Source: an uncultured Porphyromonadaceae bacterium
GTDB lineage: Bacteria; Bacteroidota; Bacteroidia; Bacteroidales; Muribaculaceae
Assembly (NCBI GenBank): GCA_947175645.1
Contig: CAMWNP010000006.1
Coordinates: forward strand, 1 to 64,000
Reading direction: 5' to 3'
DNA length: 64,000 nt
The notes beneath the pieces were generated by a model, which was given only the letters and a program-made list of their open reading frames with translations, did no database searches and was not told the DNA's origin. Position numbers and translations under genes: made by a program. Shown here piece by piece: positions 43,407 through 52,631 of this stretch; within the stretch, counting starts at the first letter, position 1; each line of letters begins with the position of its first letter.

Positions 43407-44432
43407 ATGGATAAGGCTCCTGATAGCAAAGGGTTATGGTGGAAAGTTAGTCTGCCCATTCTCATTGGGCTGGCCGTTGTCGTATGGTTGTTCAATTCTG
43501 AGTTTAATGCGGAATCAATAAGCGAAATCAGATTTACCACAAGAGTATGGATTTGCATAGGGTTGGCGCTGCTGGCAGTAGTTGGTCGTGATGCAGGAAT
43601 GGCATGGCGTTTCAGAATACTGACCGATGGTGACTTAAATTGGAAAAGGGCAGTTAATGTTACAATGCTTTGCGAATTTACATCAGCCGTAACCCCGTCA
43701 TCCGTTGGTGGAAGTGCACTGAGTATGTTTTTCCTTAAACGTGAAGGAATAAAGATGGGGAGGGCAACGACATTGACCATGACCATACTGTTTCTTGATG
43801 AACTGTTTTTTGTAATCTTTACTCCGCTTGCATTTTTTCTTATTCCTTATAAGGAACTGTTCGGATTCGGATCAAAAGAATTTGTTGAAGGAATTCAGAT
43901 TGCTTTCTGGATTTTTTATTCCTTGATTGTATTATGGACTGCGATTCTGTTTACCGGAATAGTTTTGCGACCCAGATGGATTAAAAATATCCTGCTTAAA
44001 CTTTCTGTTCTCCGACTGCTAAGGCGATGGAAAGATCCGATTGTTGAATTTGCTGACAATATGCACGCCACATCAATATCTATCCGCAGCCGTTCTATAG
44101 GGTGGTGGCTCCGTGGTTTTGGTGCAACAACGCTGTCGTGGGTTAGCCGATACCTTGTTATAAATGCCCTTATACTCGGCTTTGTTGCAGGAGCACCTCA
44201 GGTGGTGGTGTTCTGCAGACAGATTGTTATCTGGACATTGCTGATGTTTTCACCTACACCAGGCGGTAGCGGTGTCAGCGAATGGCTTTTCAGAGAATAT
44301 TACGGAGATATCATCACTTCAGGCGGAATAATAATGATTCTTGCATTACTATGGCGTCTGCTGACATATTACCTATATCTTGCAGTGGGTGTAGTCCTTC
44401 TGCCATCATTCATAAGAAAGAGAAAAAAATGA
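43407..44432 (+). CDS. Flippase-like membrane protein (LPG synthase TM family)
   Basis: A 341-residue inner membrane protein with eight to nine hydrophobic segments, of the lysylphosphatidylglycerol-synthase TM domain family (PF03706, UPF0104). The conserved TPSSVGGSALSMFFLKREG near 92-110 and SPTPGGSGVSEWLF near 283-296 are the family's hairpins. It lacks the C-terminal aminoacyl-transferase domain of MprF, so it is more like a lipid or glycan flippase or AglD-like transferase. It starts 3 nt after the ThiE-like stop and overlaps kdsB by 4 nt. Confidence 0.85.
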   Translation: MDKAPDSKGLWWKVSLPILIGLAVVVWLFNSEFNAESISEIRFTTRVWICIGLALLAVVGRDAGMAWRFRILTDGDLNWKRAVNVTMLCEFTSAVTPSSVGGSALSMFFLKREGIKMGRATTLTMTILFLDELFFVIFTPLAFFLIPYKELFGFGSKEFVEGIQIAFWIFYSLIVLWTAILFTGIVLRPRWIKNILLKLSVLRLLRRWKDPIVEFADNMHATSISIRSRSIGWWLRGFGATTLSWVSRYLVINALILGFVAGAPQVVVFCRQIVIWTLLMFSPTPGGSGVSEWLFREYYGDIITSGGIIMILALLWRLLTYYLYLAVGVVLLPSFIRKRKK

Positions 44433-45187
44433 CAAAATTTATAGGAATAATCCCGGCTCGTTATGCCTCAAGCCGTTTTCCGGGTAAACCATTGGCTGAC
44501 ATTTGCGGCATGACTATGATTGAAAGAGTTTATCGTCAGGCTCAAAAAGAACTTGACGAGGTGATTGTAGCAACTGATAATGAACTTATTAAAGATGAGG
44601 TTGAACGTTTCGGAGGGAAAGTAATTATGACTTCTCCCGATCATAAAAGCGGCACTGACAGAGTATTTGAGGCTTACCGTTTATCAGCATCAGATGCCGA
44701 GGTCATAATCAATATTCAAGGAGATGAACCATTTGTGGCACCTTCTCAAATCAAGGAATTGAAGAAGTGTTTCAACTACCCTGAGACCCAGATTGCGACT
44801 CTTGCCCGTCCTTTTGATAAAAAAATGGGATTTGAGGCTCTATTTGACCCTAATAAAGTGAAAGTAATTTTCAACAATCAGCGCAGAGCAATATACTTCA
44901 GCAGAGCCATAATCCCATACATCCGAAGTGTTGAGTGGAAAAAGTGGCTTGATGAAAGAGAGTTTCACATTCATGTCGGCATGTATGCCTATCGTGCCGA
45001 GGTTCTTGCTGCCATCACTTCATTACCTCAATCTTCGTTGGAACTTGCAGAATCACTTGAACAACTGCGATGGATTGAAAACGGGTATCAGATTATGATG
45101 GGGATTACCGATGAACCTACAATTGGGATTGATACTCCGGAAGATCTTATGGAAGCAATTAAGTTCTGTGAAGCGAACAGGTTATGA
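44429..45187 (+). CDS. kdsB: CMP-KDO synthetase (3-deoxy-manno-octulosonate cytidylyltransferase)
   Basis: A 252-residue cytosolic enzyme that activates KDO with CTP for the lipid A inner core. The longer upstream frame is inside the flippase gene; MTKFIGIIPARYASSRFPGK is the true N-terminus, with the nucleotide-binding PARYxSxRxPGKPL. Other motifs: VIVATDNELI, TSPDHKSGTDRV, INIQGDEPFV, HIHVGMYAYR and LEQLRWIENG. Length is usual. Overlaps both neighbours by 4 nt (44429-44432 and 45184-45187). Confidence 0.96.
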   Translation: MTKFIGIIPARYASSRFPGKPLADICGMTMIERVYRQAQKELDEVIVATDNELIKDEVERFGGKVIMTSPDHKSGTDRVFEAYRLSASDAEVIINIQGDEPFVAPSQIKELKKCFNYPETQIATLARPFDKKMGFEALFDPNKVKVIFNNQRRAIYFSRAIIPYIRSVEWKKWLDEREFHIHVGMYAYRAEVLAAITSLPQSSLELAESLEQLRWIENGYQIMMGITDEPTIGIDTPEDLMEAIKFCEANRL

Positions 45188-46467
45188 GCATTGACAGATC
45201 CGTAGCCCCGGATGTCCTTGACTTCGGACGGCTGAACATAGAATCAGCATATACAATTTCCACCAAGAATGGTGTAAGGATTAACATAATTGAGAAAGGT
45301 GAGGAAGATGTGTGTATGCTGAACCTCTTACTCCCATACGGAGATATGGAGGCACCATCATCGGAGATAATGAAACTTCTTACATCAACCTGGAGGGAAG
45401 GAACGCGTAATTTCACATCGGATGAAATTGCTGACAAACTTGATTTCTATGGTGCATGGATGGAAATTTCATCTTCTCTCCATTACACTGTTGTCACCCT
45501 CTATTGTTTAAGTTCACGTTTGGGCGAACTACTTCCGCTGATCGCTGATATACTTCTTAATCCTCTTTTCAGTAACGAACCTGTTGAAAGGATGAAAGCC
45601 AAAATGATCAGTTCACTGAGGATAAACAGAGACAAGGTGATGGTACGGGCAAAAGAACAGATGAGAAGACAACTTCTTGGGAAGGGTCACCCGGCGGCTC
45701 AAGTCCAGACTGAAGAAGGGATCAACCGGATTACTGACGAGGATTTGAGAACTGTACATAAGAAGATAGTATCACTAAAACCTTCAATAATCATTGCCGG
45801 AAAATTTGACGTAGAAACTATAGAATCTGTTAAGGTTTTCGCTGAGAATATTATTTGTGAAAATCAGCCTGATATTGAAAGGAATATAGTTGTTCCCGAG
45901 CCTGATTTTGAACATAAGATTGTGAGAAAAAATATCCCTGATAAAGAGCAATCTGCCGTTATAATGAGTTTTCCCTCGATAACAAGAGGCGACGCAGACT
46001 ACAATGATCTGAGAATCACGGTAATACTCTTGGGTGGATATTTCGGTAGTCGTCTTATGTCGAATATCAGGGAAGAAAAAGGTTACACCTATGGTATTTC
46101 CGCTTCCCTTGTGGGAAATAATGAAATTGGGTACGTCACCATAGAATGTGAGTGCGACAATGCCTATGTTGATGAAGTTATATCGGAAACAAAGAAAGAA
46201 CTGAAAAGACTTATAAACGAACCGGTGTCACAAGAAGAAATTAACATAGTGAGACGGATTATCAAGTCTTCTCTTGCCTCTATGCAAAGTGACACATTTG
46301 AAACTGCAGGTTATTATATAGGTCAGTTAACCATCGGCTATCCTGAAAACTATTTTTCAGAACAACAGGAATCGCTTGATTCAATATCTCCGGAGAGAAT
46401 CATGGAGGTGGCCGCTAAATATCTGAATCCTGATGATATGTTCATCACTATAGCAGGGAGTGTATAA
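45184..46467 (+). CDS. M16-fold (insulinase family) protein lacking the zinc motif
   Basis: A 427-residue two-half M16 fold. The C-terminal half carries the R-Y region typical of these proteins (MSNIREEKGYTYGISASL, near 295-312). In the N-terminal half, the place of the catalytic HxxEH shows GDMEAPSSEIMKLL and STWREGTRNFTSDEI: no His pair is visible anywhere. It thus resembles non-catalytic M16 subunits that pair with an active partner, but no second M16 gene is in the window. No signal peptide, so cytosolic. Coupled to kdsB by ATGA. Confidence 0.85.
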   Translation: MSIDRSVAPDVLDFGRLNIESAYTISTKNGVRINIIEKGEEDVCMLNLLLPYGDMEAPSSEIMKLLTSTWREGTRNFTSDEIADKLDFYGAWMEISSSLHYTVVTLYCLSSRLGELLPLIADILLNPLFSNEPVERMKAKMISSLRINRDKVMVRAKEQMRRQLLGKGHPAAQVQTEEGINRITDEDLRTVHKKIVSLKPSIIIAGKFDVETIESVKVFAENIICENQPDIERNIVVPEPDFEHKIVRKNIPDKEQSAVIMSFPSITRGDADYNDLRITVILLGGYFGSRLMSNIREEKGYTYGISASLVGNNEIGYVTIECECDNAYVDEVISETKKELKRLINEPVSQEEINIVRRIIKSSLASMQSDTFETAGYYIGQLTIGYPENYFSEQQESLDSISPERIMEVAAKYLNPDDMFITIAGSV

Positions 46468-46540
46468 AAATTAGTTATAATATATCAGAAAGACTCAAAA
46501 TATTCTCTCCCGTTTAGATGACTCCTACCGAAAAAAGTGC

Positions 46541-46548
46541 TAAATTTG
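46541..46548 (+). promoter_or_regulatory. Promoter -7 element of lysC-lysA-nadC
   Basis: TAAATTTG, 76 nt before the lysC ATG. The leader has no T-box, lysine riboswitch or terminator that I could recognise. Confidence 0.55.
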
Positions 46549-46624
46549 CATCTTAATTACTCGGTACCGGAAACTTGGTTAAGGGCATCGGTCTTTTGGT
46601 AATAACAAAATACTGTATTCGGAA

Positions 46625-47941
46625 ATGAACGTGTTGAAATTCGGAGGAACATCAGTAGGTTCCGCCCAACGCATAAAAAATGTCGCTGACCTGATAAGCA
46701 AGAGGGGGCGAAATATAGTGGTATTATCCGCAATGGCCGGTACCACTAACTCATTGGTTGAAATATCTGATTACCTACGCCGCGGAAATATCGATGGCGC
46801 AAAGGAAACTGTCAATAATCTCGAAAAAAAATATTCACGGGAGTTGGCGGAACTTTTCGACGATGGGAAATGGTTGAATGAGGCTCAAAAGGCAGTGAAT
46901 TCAAGTTTTTCAGTGATTCGCAGTTATACGGAAACCCCGTTTGCAACTGCTGAAAAAACTATTCTTGCCCAGGGTGAAAAAATGTCTACCGCCATGATGT
47001 TCTGTTATCTCCGTTCCAAAGGGGTTAATGTGGTGCTTCTGGACGCCCTTGAGTTCATGCGAACCGACATCAACGCGGAGCCTGAGATTACCTATACTCG
47101 AAACCGGCTTCGCCCGATGCTTCAGCGTTTTCCCGATGCTGATCTTTTCCTGACGCAAGGATATATCTGCCGAAATTATAATGGTGGTGTCGACAATCTC
47201 CAGCGTGGTGGAAGTGACCTCACCGCTTCATTGATCGGTGCAGCCATTCAGGCTGAGGTCATTGAAATATGGACCGATATTGACGGGATGCACAACAATG
47301 ATCCCCGGTTCGTTGAAAACACTCGTCCGGTTGAGCATCTCCATTTTGAGGAAGCGGCGGAACTTGCATATTTTGGTGCTAAGATCCTGCATCCCGCATG
47401 CGTTCTCCCGGCTAAACTGAACAATATTCCTGTACGGCTCCTGAACACCATGGAACCACATGCAAAGGGAACTACTATCGATAACAACTATGTGCATAAT
47501 CCTCGTGGAATCAAGGCAATTGCCGCAAAGGACAATATCACGGCTGTGAAAATTAAAAGTGGCCGAATGTTGCTTGCATACGGATTCCTTCACAAGGTAT
47601 TTGAAACTTTTGAGACTTATAAGACTCCCATTGACATGATTGCCACTTCTGAAGTGGGAGTCTCCGTAACTGTCGATAATGACCGTAATCTTCATACAAT
47701 AGTTGATGAACTGAAGAAATTCGCTACTGTTACAGTTGATCCGGATATGGTAATAATTTGTGTGGTAGGAGATCTGGACTGGCATAACTGCGGACTTGAA
47801 ACAAAAGTTATGCAGGCCATGTCAGACATTCAGGTAAGAATGATTTCATACGGTGGTAGCGATTACAATATCTCTTTCCTGATTCACAAAGATGACAAAA
47901 TTAAAGCATTGAACTCGTTAAGCAAACATCTGTTTTCATAA
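46625..47941 (+). CDS. lysC: Aspartate kinase, monofunctional
   Basis: A 438-residue enzyme catalysing the first step of the aspartate pathway. VLKFGGTSVGSAQRI (3-17) is the kinase signature; FLTQGYI, GGSDLTASLIGAA and EIWTDIDGMHNNDPR form the substrate site. Residues 300-438 hold two ACT-type regulatory domains (TAVKIKSGRMLL..., VISYGGSDYNISFLI). There is no homoserine dehydrogenase fusion. The next gene (lysA) starts on the shared A of TAATG, so flux is probably to lysine and diaminopimelate. Confidence 0.95.
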   Translation: MNVLKFGGTSVGSAQRIKNVADLISKRGRNIVVLSAMAGTTNSLVEISDYLRRGNIDGAKETVNNLEKKYSRELAELFDDGKWLNEAQKAVNSSFSVIRSYTETPFATAEKTILAQGEKMSTAMMFCYLRSKGVNVVLLDALEFMRTDINAEPEITYTRNRLRPMLQRFPDADLFLTQGYICRNYNGGVDNLQRGGSDLTASLIGAAIQAEVIEIWTDIDGMHNNDPRFVENTRPVEHLHFEEAAELAYFGAKILHPACVLPAKLNNIPVRLLNTMEPHAKGTTIDNNYVHNPRGIKAIAAKDNITAVKIKSGRMLLAYGFLHKVFETFETYKTPIDMIATSEVGVSVTVDNDRNLHTIVDELKKFATVTVDPDMVIICVVGDLDWHNCGLETKVMQAMSDIQVRMISYGGSDYNISFLIHKDDKIKALNSLSKHLFS

Positions 47942-49086
47942 TGAAATTCCCATTTAATCCCTCAGAAATAGTGACTCCGAGTTATCTGTATGATCTCGGA
48001 CTACTTCAGAAAACACTCATAAGAATTCAGAATTGCATTGCCGGTCGTCCGTTTAAGGTACATTATGCTATTAAGGCAAACAATGACCGGCGGCTTCTTG
48101 ATATGATAGCAATGCATGGTCTTGGTGCCGATTGTGTAAGTATTGGTGAAGTGAAGTATGCCATTGAGACAGGTTTTGAAAAAAACAACGTAGTGTTTGC
48201 AGGTGTAGCAAAAACTGATGATGAGGTGATGCAGGCGTTAAGATATGGCATTGAATGTATTCATGTGGAGTCAATGGAAGAACTTGTGAATGTGGATGCG
48301 ATAGCACAAAAAATGGGTAAAAGAGCAAGGATAGCCTTGCGCGTAAATCCTGATATTGATGCACATACCCATCATTACATCACCACAGGCCTGTCAGAGA
48401 ATAAGTTCGGTATTGACTTGCGTATGGCTGACGAGGCCATAAAACTCGCTATCTCACTTAAGAATGTGGAACTCAAGGGATTGCATTTTCATATAGGAAG
48501 TCAGATTCTCACTAATGAACCGTTTGTTCTTCTTTGCAAAAGAATAAATGCAATGCTTGATCATGTGCGTGAAAAACATGGGATTACGCTTAAATATGTT
48601 AATGTAGGTGGTGGACTGGGAATTGATTACGAAAATCCCGACAGTCATCAGTTTTCTGATTTCGAGGGTTATTTTGATACATTTGCTCGTGAACTTAAAC
48701 TTGAGGCAGGTCAGGAAGTCCATTTTGAGTTAGGTAGGTCTATCGTTGCTCAATGCGGCTCCCTGCTAACCAGGGTTATTTACGTAAAAAAAGGGGTTGA
48801 AAAGAAATTTGTAATAGTTGACGGCGGGATGAACAATCTGATCCGTCCTGCACTTTATCAGGCTTATCATCATATCCAGAATCTATCTAACCCCAATGGT
48901 AAAACAGAGAGATATGACATAGTAGGGCCAATCTGTGAATCATCCGATGTATTTGCTGAGGGTAGGGAACTGCCGGTAACCCATAGGGGTGACTTGCTTG
49001 CCATAAGGTCCGCGGGTGCTTACGGTCAAACTATGGCATCACGATACAATATGCGCCCTGAGGCAGAAATATATTATATAAGATAA
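47941..49086 (+). CDS. lysA: Diaminopimelate decarboxylase
   Basis: A 381-residue PLP enzyme of fold type III making lysine from meso-diaminopimelate. The Schiff-base lysine is Lys45 in HYAIKANND. Other motifs: HFHIGSQI, the glycine-rich VNVGGGLGIDY, ELGRSIVAQCG, DGGMNNLIRPALYQAYH and CESSDVFAEGREL, which carries the active-site Cys. A little shorter than E. coli LysA (420). Directly coupled to lysC. Confidence 0.95.
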   Translation: MKFPFNPSEIVTPSYLYDLGLLQKTLIRIQNCIAGRPFKVHYAIKANNDRRLLDMIAMHGLGADCVSIGEVKYAIETGFEKNNVVFAGVAKTDDEVMQALRYGIECIHVESMEELVNVDAIAQKMGKRARIALRVNPDIDAHTHHYITTGLSENKFGIDLRMADEAIKLAISLKNVELKGLHFHIGSQILTNEPFVLLCKRINAMLDHVREKHGITLKYVNVGGGLGIDYENPDSHQFSDFEGYFDTFARELKLEAGQEVHFELGRSIVAQCGSLLTRVIYVKKGVEKKFVIVDGGMNNLIRPALYQAYHHIQNLSNPNGKTERYDIVGPICESSDVFAEGRELPVTHRGDLLAIRSAGAYGQTMASRYNMRPEAEIYYIR

Positions 49087-49108
49087 TTATAAACAAAAAC
49101 AATATAAA

Positions 49109-49954
49109 ATGAAATCACGTGACGAACTGATTGATGATCTTCTGGATCTGGCATTTTCCGAGGATATAGGTGATGGTGATCACACCACACTTAGTACTAT
49201 TCCGGCTGATGAAATGGGTAAACAACATCTTCTCATAAAGGAACCGGGTATACTTGCCGGTGTTGAGATCGCACGTAAAGTATTTGAAAAGTTTGACCCT
49301 TCACTCAAAATGACCGTATTTAAAAAAGATGGAGAAGAGGTTAAGCCCGGTGATATCGCTTTCGTGGTTGAAGGTCCCGTACGGTCATTGCTTCAGACAG
49401 AACGAACCATGCTCAACATTATGCAGCGTATGAGCGGTATCGCTACCACAACTCACAAATATCAGAGCCGACTTGAAGGATTAAAGACTAAAGTTCTTGA
49501 TACGCGCAAAACCACTCCGGGTATGCGAATTCTTGAAAAGGAAGCAGTCAAAATCGGTGGCGGATGTAATCATAGGATCGGACTGTTTGACATGATTCTT
49601 ATTAAAGATAACCATGTTGACTTTGCAGGTGGTATCCCTCAGGCTGTTAAAGCGGCTAAGGAGTATTGCAAAGTCAATGGTAAGGATTTGAAGATTGAAC
49701 TGGAGGTGCGTAACACTGATGAGATAAAACAGGCACTCGAAGCAGGGGTAGACAGAATCATGCTTGACAACTTTACTCCTGAACGCACAAAAGAAGCGGT
49801 AGAATTAATAGATGGTCGAACCGAGATTGAATCATCCGGTGGCATAACACTCGAAACTCTGCGAGACTATGGAGAAGCAGGAGTCGATTTCATCTCAGTA
49901 GGTGCGTTGACTCACTCGGTAAAAGGACTGGACATGAGTTTCAAGGCTTGCTGA
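49109..49954 (+). CDS. nadC: Nicotinate-nucleotide pyrophosphorylase (carboxylating)
   Basis: A 281-residue enzyme of de novo NAD synthesis: quinolinate plus PRPP gives nicotinate mononucleotide and carbon dioxide. Motifs: SEDIGDGDHTT, LLQTERTMLNIMQRMSGIAT, TRKTTPGMRILEKEAVKIGGG, KDNHVDFAGGI, ELEVRNTDEIKQALEAGVDRIMLDN and SSGGITLETLRDYGEAGVDFISVGAL. nadA and nadB are not in the window. 22 nt after lysA, probably same transcript. Confidence 0.96.
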   Translation: MKSRDELIDDLLDLAFSEDIGDGDHTTLSTIPADEMGKQHLLIKEPGILAGVEIARKVFEKFDPSLKMTVFKKDGEEVKPGDIAFVVEGPVRSLLQTERTMLNIMQRMSGIATTTHKYQSRLEGLKTKVLDTRKTTPGMRILEKEAVKIGGGCNHRIGLFDMILIKDNHVDFAGGIPQAVKAAKEYCKVNGKDLKIELEVRNTDEIKQALEAGVDRIMLDNFTPERTKEAVELIDGRTEIESSGGITLETLRDYGEAGVDFISVGALTHSVKGLDMSFKAC

Positions 49955-50521
49955 CATGTCGAGAAACAATTTGTCTTGGTAAAGACTGTGGTTGACATCT
50001 ATTGTGCCTTGATACTTTTATGTCTTATAGCACAGATACTTAATTAGTCAGCATTGCAGTTTTTGTCAGCGGGAACGTGCGTTTTCTTCTCGGCAGTTTC
50101 CTGCTGTTTCAGAATTATATGAGCCTATACCAGTCCTGTTCTGTCCCATCGGACAGATGTAGTGGTCTTAAATGGCATTGTAATGGAATTTGTAATGGTA
50201 GAGGGCTTGGGGATAGTGATCCGTCCCCAAGCCTCTAATAATACTTATACCGCAATAAATATTGGGTAATTCTGTACGGTAGTTTTGAACTTTGAAATTG
50301 AATTTACATTTTTTTTGTATCAGGCTACTTTTTCATTTATAAACTTTGTATGAATATTCGAAGGTAAAACTTGGTCCTGTAAACCGGTTGCTATGATTAG
50401 GCTACGGTTTGTTGTTTTTCATAGCAATTAAACATACTTGCATACATGAATGGTCTACCCATTGTATAACATTACTGTGTTTTATCCATTCATTCTTATA
50501 GCCTAAATTGAAAGAGCGTTG
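49955..50521. other. Gene-poor region, possible scar of a lost mobile element
   Basis: About 570 bp without a credible gene. It contains an imperfect inverted repeat (50200-50213 with 50224-50236, AGAGGCTTGGGGA), a perfect spaced inverted repeat TTGCTATG/CATAGCAA (50388-50395, 50420-50427), and on the reverse strand a 17-codon frame MPFKTTTSVRWDRTGLV (50125-50178) that recalls the start of short integrase-like proteins. The last is too short to call. The region flanks an accessory-looking GIY-YIG gene. Confidence 0.4.
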
Positions 50522-51292
50522 CTAAAAGTCGTTCCGTGGGATATATGTTATCGCGCCTCCGCTACCAAAAGGATATTCGGTGACATCTGTATTAAGGTAT
50601 GGAGAATCCGGAACAATCTCTCCCACGAATGCGAATCTTGGGCTTTTGAAAACCGTTCCGTCGTCTGCTACTGAGCAAAGGGAATTACCTTTAACGTCAA
50701 TGACAATACGCACTATCCCTCTAAATACTCCTAAGATATATTTTACCTTATCTGCTTTGTCGCGTGAGAGTTTCCAGTATTTACGGGCACTTTCGTAATC
50801 GTTGGCTCGTTTGTATACTCCAGTTGCCTTTGATTGCTGATAACTTTTATTGAGGCTGACTAAAAGAAGTCTATCTCCCGGAATCGGCTCAATCTTTGGA
50901 CAATCATATAGGATATTGATTTCTTCATCTGTTTTAATACCTTCGTCCCATTGATGGTGTCCACTGACAATATTGGTGAGAATATTCTCCTTATTGAAAG
51001 CCGGATAAGTCAGTAAATCTATTATGGAAGATTCAACAAGATATGCTTCCTGTTCGGTCAAATTATGCCGAATAATATAATACTTCACATCCAAACCAAG
51101 ACCTTTGATTTCTCTTATAGTAGACATCTTTAGATTTTGAGAATCATCTACAAGTGCGGCCTGTGCATGCTGATAGACACGGTTTCCCGTACCTTTCCCA
51201 ACATAGAAAATGTGATTGTCGCGAGGGTCAACAAGTATATAAACATAGCACTTCAGCCCCTCTATTACGCTTTGTTTAAAATATTTTTGCAT
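50522..51292 (-). CDS. GIY-YIG nuclease-domain protein (LEM-3-like)
   Basis: A 256-residue protein. Residues 14-110 are a GIY-YIG domain: CYVYILVDPRDNHIFYVGKGTGNRVYQHAQ has the YVYIL...FYVGKG variant of the motif and a conserved Arg and His, and EQEAYLVESSIID the catalytic Glu. This matches the LEM-3-like group of DNA-cutting enzymes. Residues 135-256 look like an accessory beta-domain with Y-S-A-RKYWKLS...KYILGVFRGIVRIV and the FVGEIVPDSPYLN end. Function in bacteria is unproven. Own promoter; not in an operon. Confidence 0.85.
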   Translation of the reverse strand: MQKYFKQSVIEGLKCYVYILVDPRDNHIFYVGKGTGNRVYQHAQAALVDDSQNLKMSTIREIKGLGLDVKYYIIRHNLTEQEAYLVESSIIDLLTYPAFNKENILTNIVSGHHQWDEGIKTDEEINILYDCPKIEPIPGDRLLLVSLNKSYQQSKATGVYKRANDYESARKYWKLSRDKADKVKYILGVFRGIVRIVIDVKGNSLCSVADDGTVFKSPRFAFVGEIVPDSPYLNTDVTEYPFGSGGAITYIPRNDF

Positions 51293-51304
51293 TTGAATTA
51301 TCTA

Positions 51305-51312
51305 CAAATATA
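51305..51312 (-). promoter_or_regulatory. Promoter -7 element of the GIY-YIG gene
   Basis: The reverse strand reads TATATTTG, 12 nt before the ATG at 51292, so the transcript would be nearly leaderless. It lies in the 43-bp gap after the MBL gene. Confidence 0.5.
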
Positions 51313-51335
51313 CTCCCTTTTTAGATCCGGTTTAA

Positions 51336-51974
51336 CTATAGATAAGGGTTGTATTGTTTTTCATATCCAATCGTTGTTGAAGGACCATGTCCCGGAAATA
51401 CGGTAGTATCAGACGGTAATTTAAATAGATTATTCCGGATAGCGTTTATAAGGGTAGCATAATCACCTCCTGGTAAATCCGTGCGTCCGATTCCCCCTTG
51501 AAAAAGGGCATCTCCTGTTATCACAAATTTGTCGGTTGAATCATAAAGCGCCACGCTACCGGGAGAGTGTCCCGGCACGGATATGACTCTCAATTCGTTT
51601 TTTCCAAGATAAAGGGTGTCACCGTCAGTGATATAGTGATCTATGGCGAAACCTTCCATATCAATGGGGATACGGAACATACGTAATTGCTGACCAATCC
51701 GTTCAGATAAAAACTCATCGGATTTATCGGCGTAAAGTTCCACTCCATATTTTTCTTTCAGGAATTTAACGCCGAATACATGATCGACATGAAGATGCGT
51801 ACAAACAATATATTTTAATTTTAACCCGTTGACTTCAATATAATTAACCAATCTTTCACATTCCTGACGGCTAACCATTCCGGGATCAACTACGGCACAT
51901 TCCTTTGTTTCAGGATCTGACACAATATAAGTGTTTTCGCCGAACATGTTGAACTCAAGTTTGTCAATTTTCAT
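51336..51974 (-). CDS. MBL-fold hydrolase (glyoxalase II-like)
   Basis: A 212-residue metallo-beta-lactamase-fold enzyme. Metal motifs are present: THLHVDHVFG (HxHxDH, about 59-68), VPGHSPGSV, VITGDALFQGGIGRTDLPGG and VFPGHGPSTTIGYEKQYNP. Such small proteins hydrolyse thioesters (GloB-like). Specificity is unknown. Eight nt after rsmG, on the same strand, thus likely one transcript. Confidence 0.92.
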   Translation of the reverse strand: MKIDKLEFNMFGENTYIVSDPETKECAVVDPGMVSRQECERLVNYIEVNGLKLKYIVCTHLHVDHVFGVKFLKEKYGVELYADKSDEFLSERIGQQLRMFRIPIDMEGFAIDHYITDGDTLYLGKNELRVISVPGHSPGSVALYDSTDKFVITGDALFQGGIGRTDLPGGDYATLINAIRNNLFKLPSDTTVFPGHGPSTTIGYEKQYNPYL

Positions 51975-51982
51975 AGTAATTT

Positions 51983-52603
51983 TTATAAAGGTAAATAAAC
52001 AAGTTTCTTTGTTTCAAAAAATGGTTCACTGAAATAATTGCTTAGGTCAAATTCCATCACATCCTTAGCATATTTTCCTTTTTCTCCTGTCAGGTCTCCA
52101 CCTTTAAGGCAAATCAAACCATTGCCATAACCATTGATATTCTCTTTTGAAATATTTTTTCTTATAAGGGGGACAAGATCATCGAGTCGCATGACTGCAC
52201 GGCTGACAACAAAATCATATTTGTTACGGCACTCACCAATGTCACCATGCTGGAAAGTGACATTCCTGAGACCAATGGCATCTGCTATTGATTGTGCCAC
52301 TTTTATTTTTTTTCCAATCCTGTCAATCAGATGAAATGAACAATCAGGAAAAAGGATAGCCAAGGGAATACCGGGGAAACCTCCGCCTGTACCCATGTCA
52401 AGAATCTTTGTACCCGGTACCGGAGTAATGAACTTACCAATGGCCAGTGAATGAAGTATATGATTTGTATACAGATTCTCGATATCCTTTCTTGAAATAA
52501 CATTAATTTTTTCATTCCATTCAGGATAAAGAGTGCCGAGTTTTTCAAACTGTTCTTTCTGCTTATCTGTCAGAGAAGGGAAGTATCTTAAAATAGAGTC
52601 CAT
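51983..52603 (-). CDS. rsmG: 16S rRNA m7G527 methyltransferase RsmG
   Basis: A 206-residue methyltransferase (SAM-dependent) acting on G527 of 16S rRNA; its loss gives low-level streptomycin resistance. Motif: KILDMGTGGGFPGIPLAILFPDCSFHLIDRIGKKIK, then FQHGD and VSRAV. The frame is open to 52636, but a promoter-like TAAATTTG (52624-52631, reverse strand) lies inside that extension, and homologues begin at MDSILRYFPSLT, so 52603 is chosen. Confidence 0.9.
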   Translation of the reverse strand: MDSILRYFPSLTDKQKEQFEKLGTLYPEWNEKINVISRKDIENLYTNHILHSLAIGKFITPVPGTKILDMGTGGGFPGIPLAILFPDCSFHLIDRIGKKIKVAQSIADAIGLRNVTFQHGDIGECRNKYDFVVSRAVMRLDDLVPLIRKNISKENINGYGNGLICLKGGDLTGEKGKYAKDVMEFDLSNYFSEPFFETKKLVYLPL

Positions 52604-52623
52604 AAAATCTGATTTTGATACTG

Positions 52624-52631
52624 CAAATTTA
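52624..52631 (-). promoter_or_regulatory. Promoter -7 element of rsmG-MBL
   Basis: The reverse strand reads TAAATTTG, 21 nt before the chosen rsmG start and inside the first codons of the longer frame. Confidence 0.6.

Noticed and set aside
46549-46624. Lysine riboswitch or attenuator in the lysC leader
   Set aside because: Only about 75 nt, without a lysine-box fold or a U-run terminator.
50125-50178. 17-codon reverse frame MPFKTTTSVRWDRTGLV as an integrase remnant
   Set aside because: Too short to assign; the recalled similarity to short integrases could be chance.
50200-50236. Inverted repeat AGAGGCTTGGGGA as a terminator of nadC
   Set aside because: No T-run follows on either strand and it lies about 245 nt from nadC; kept only as part of the gene-poor region.
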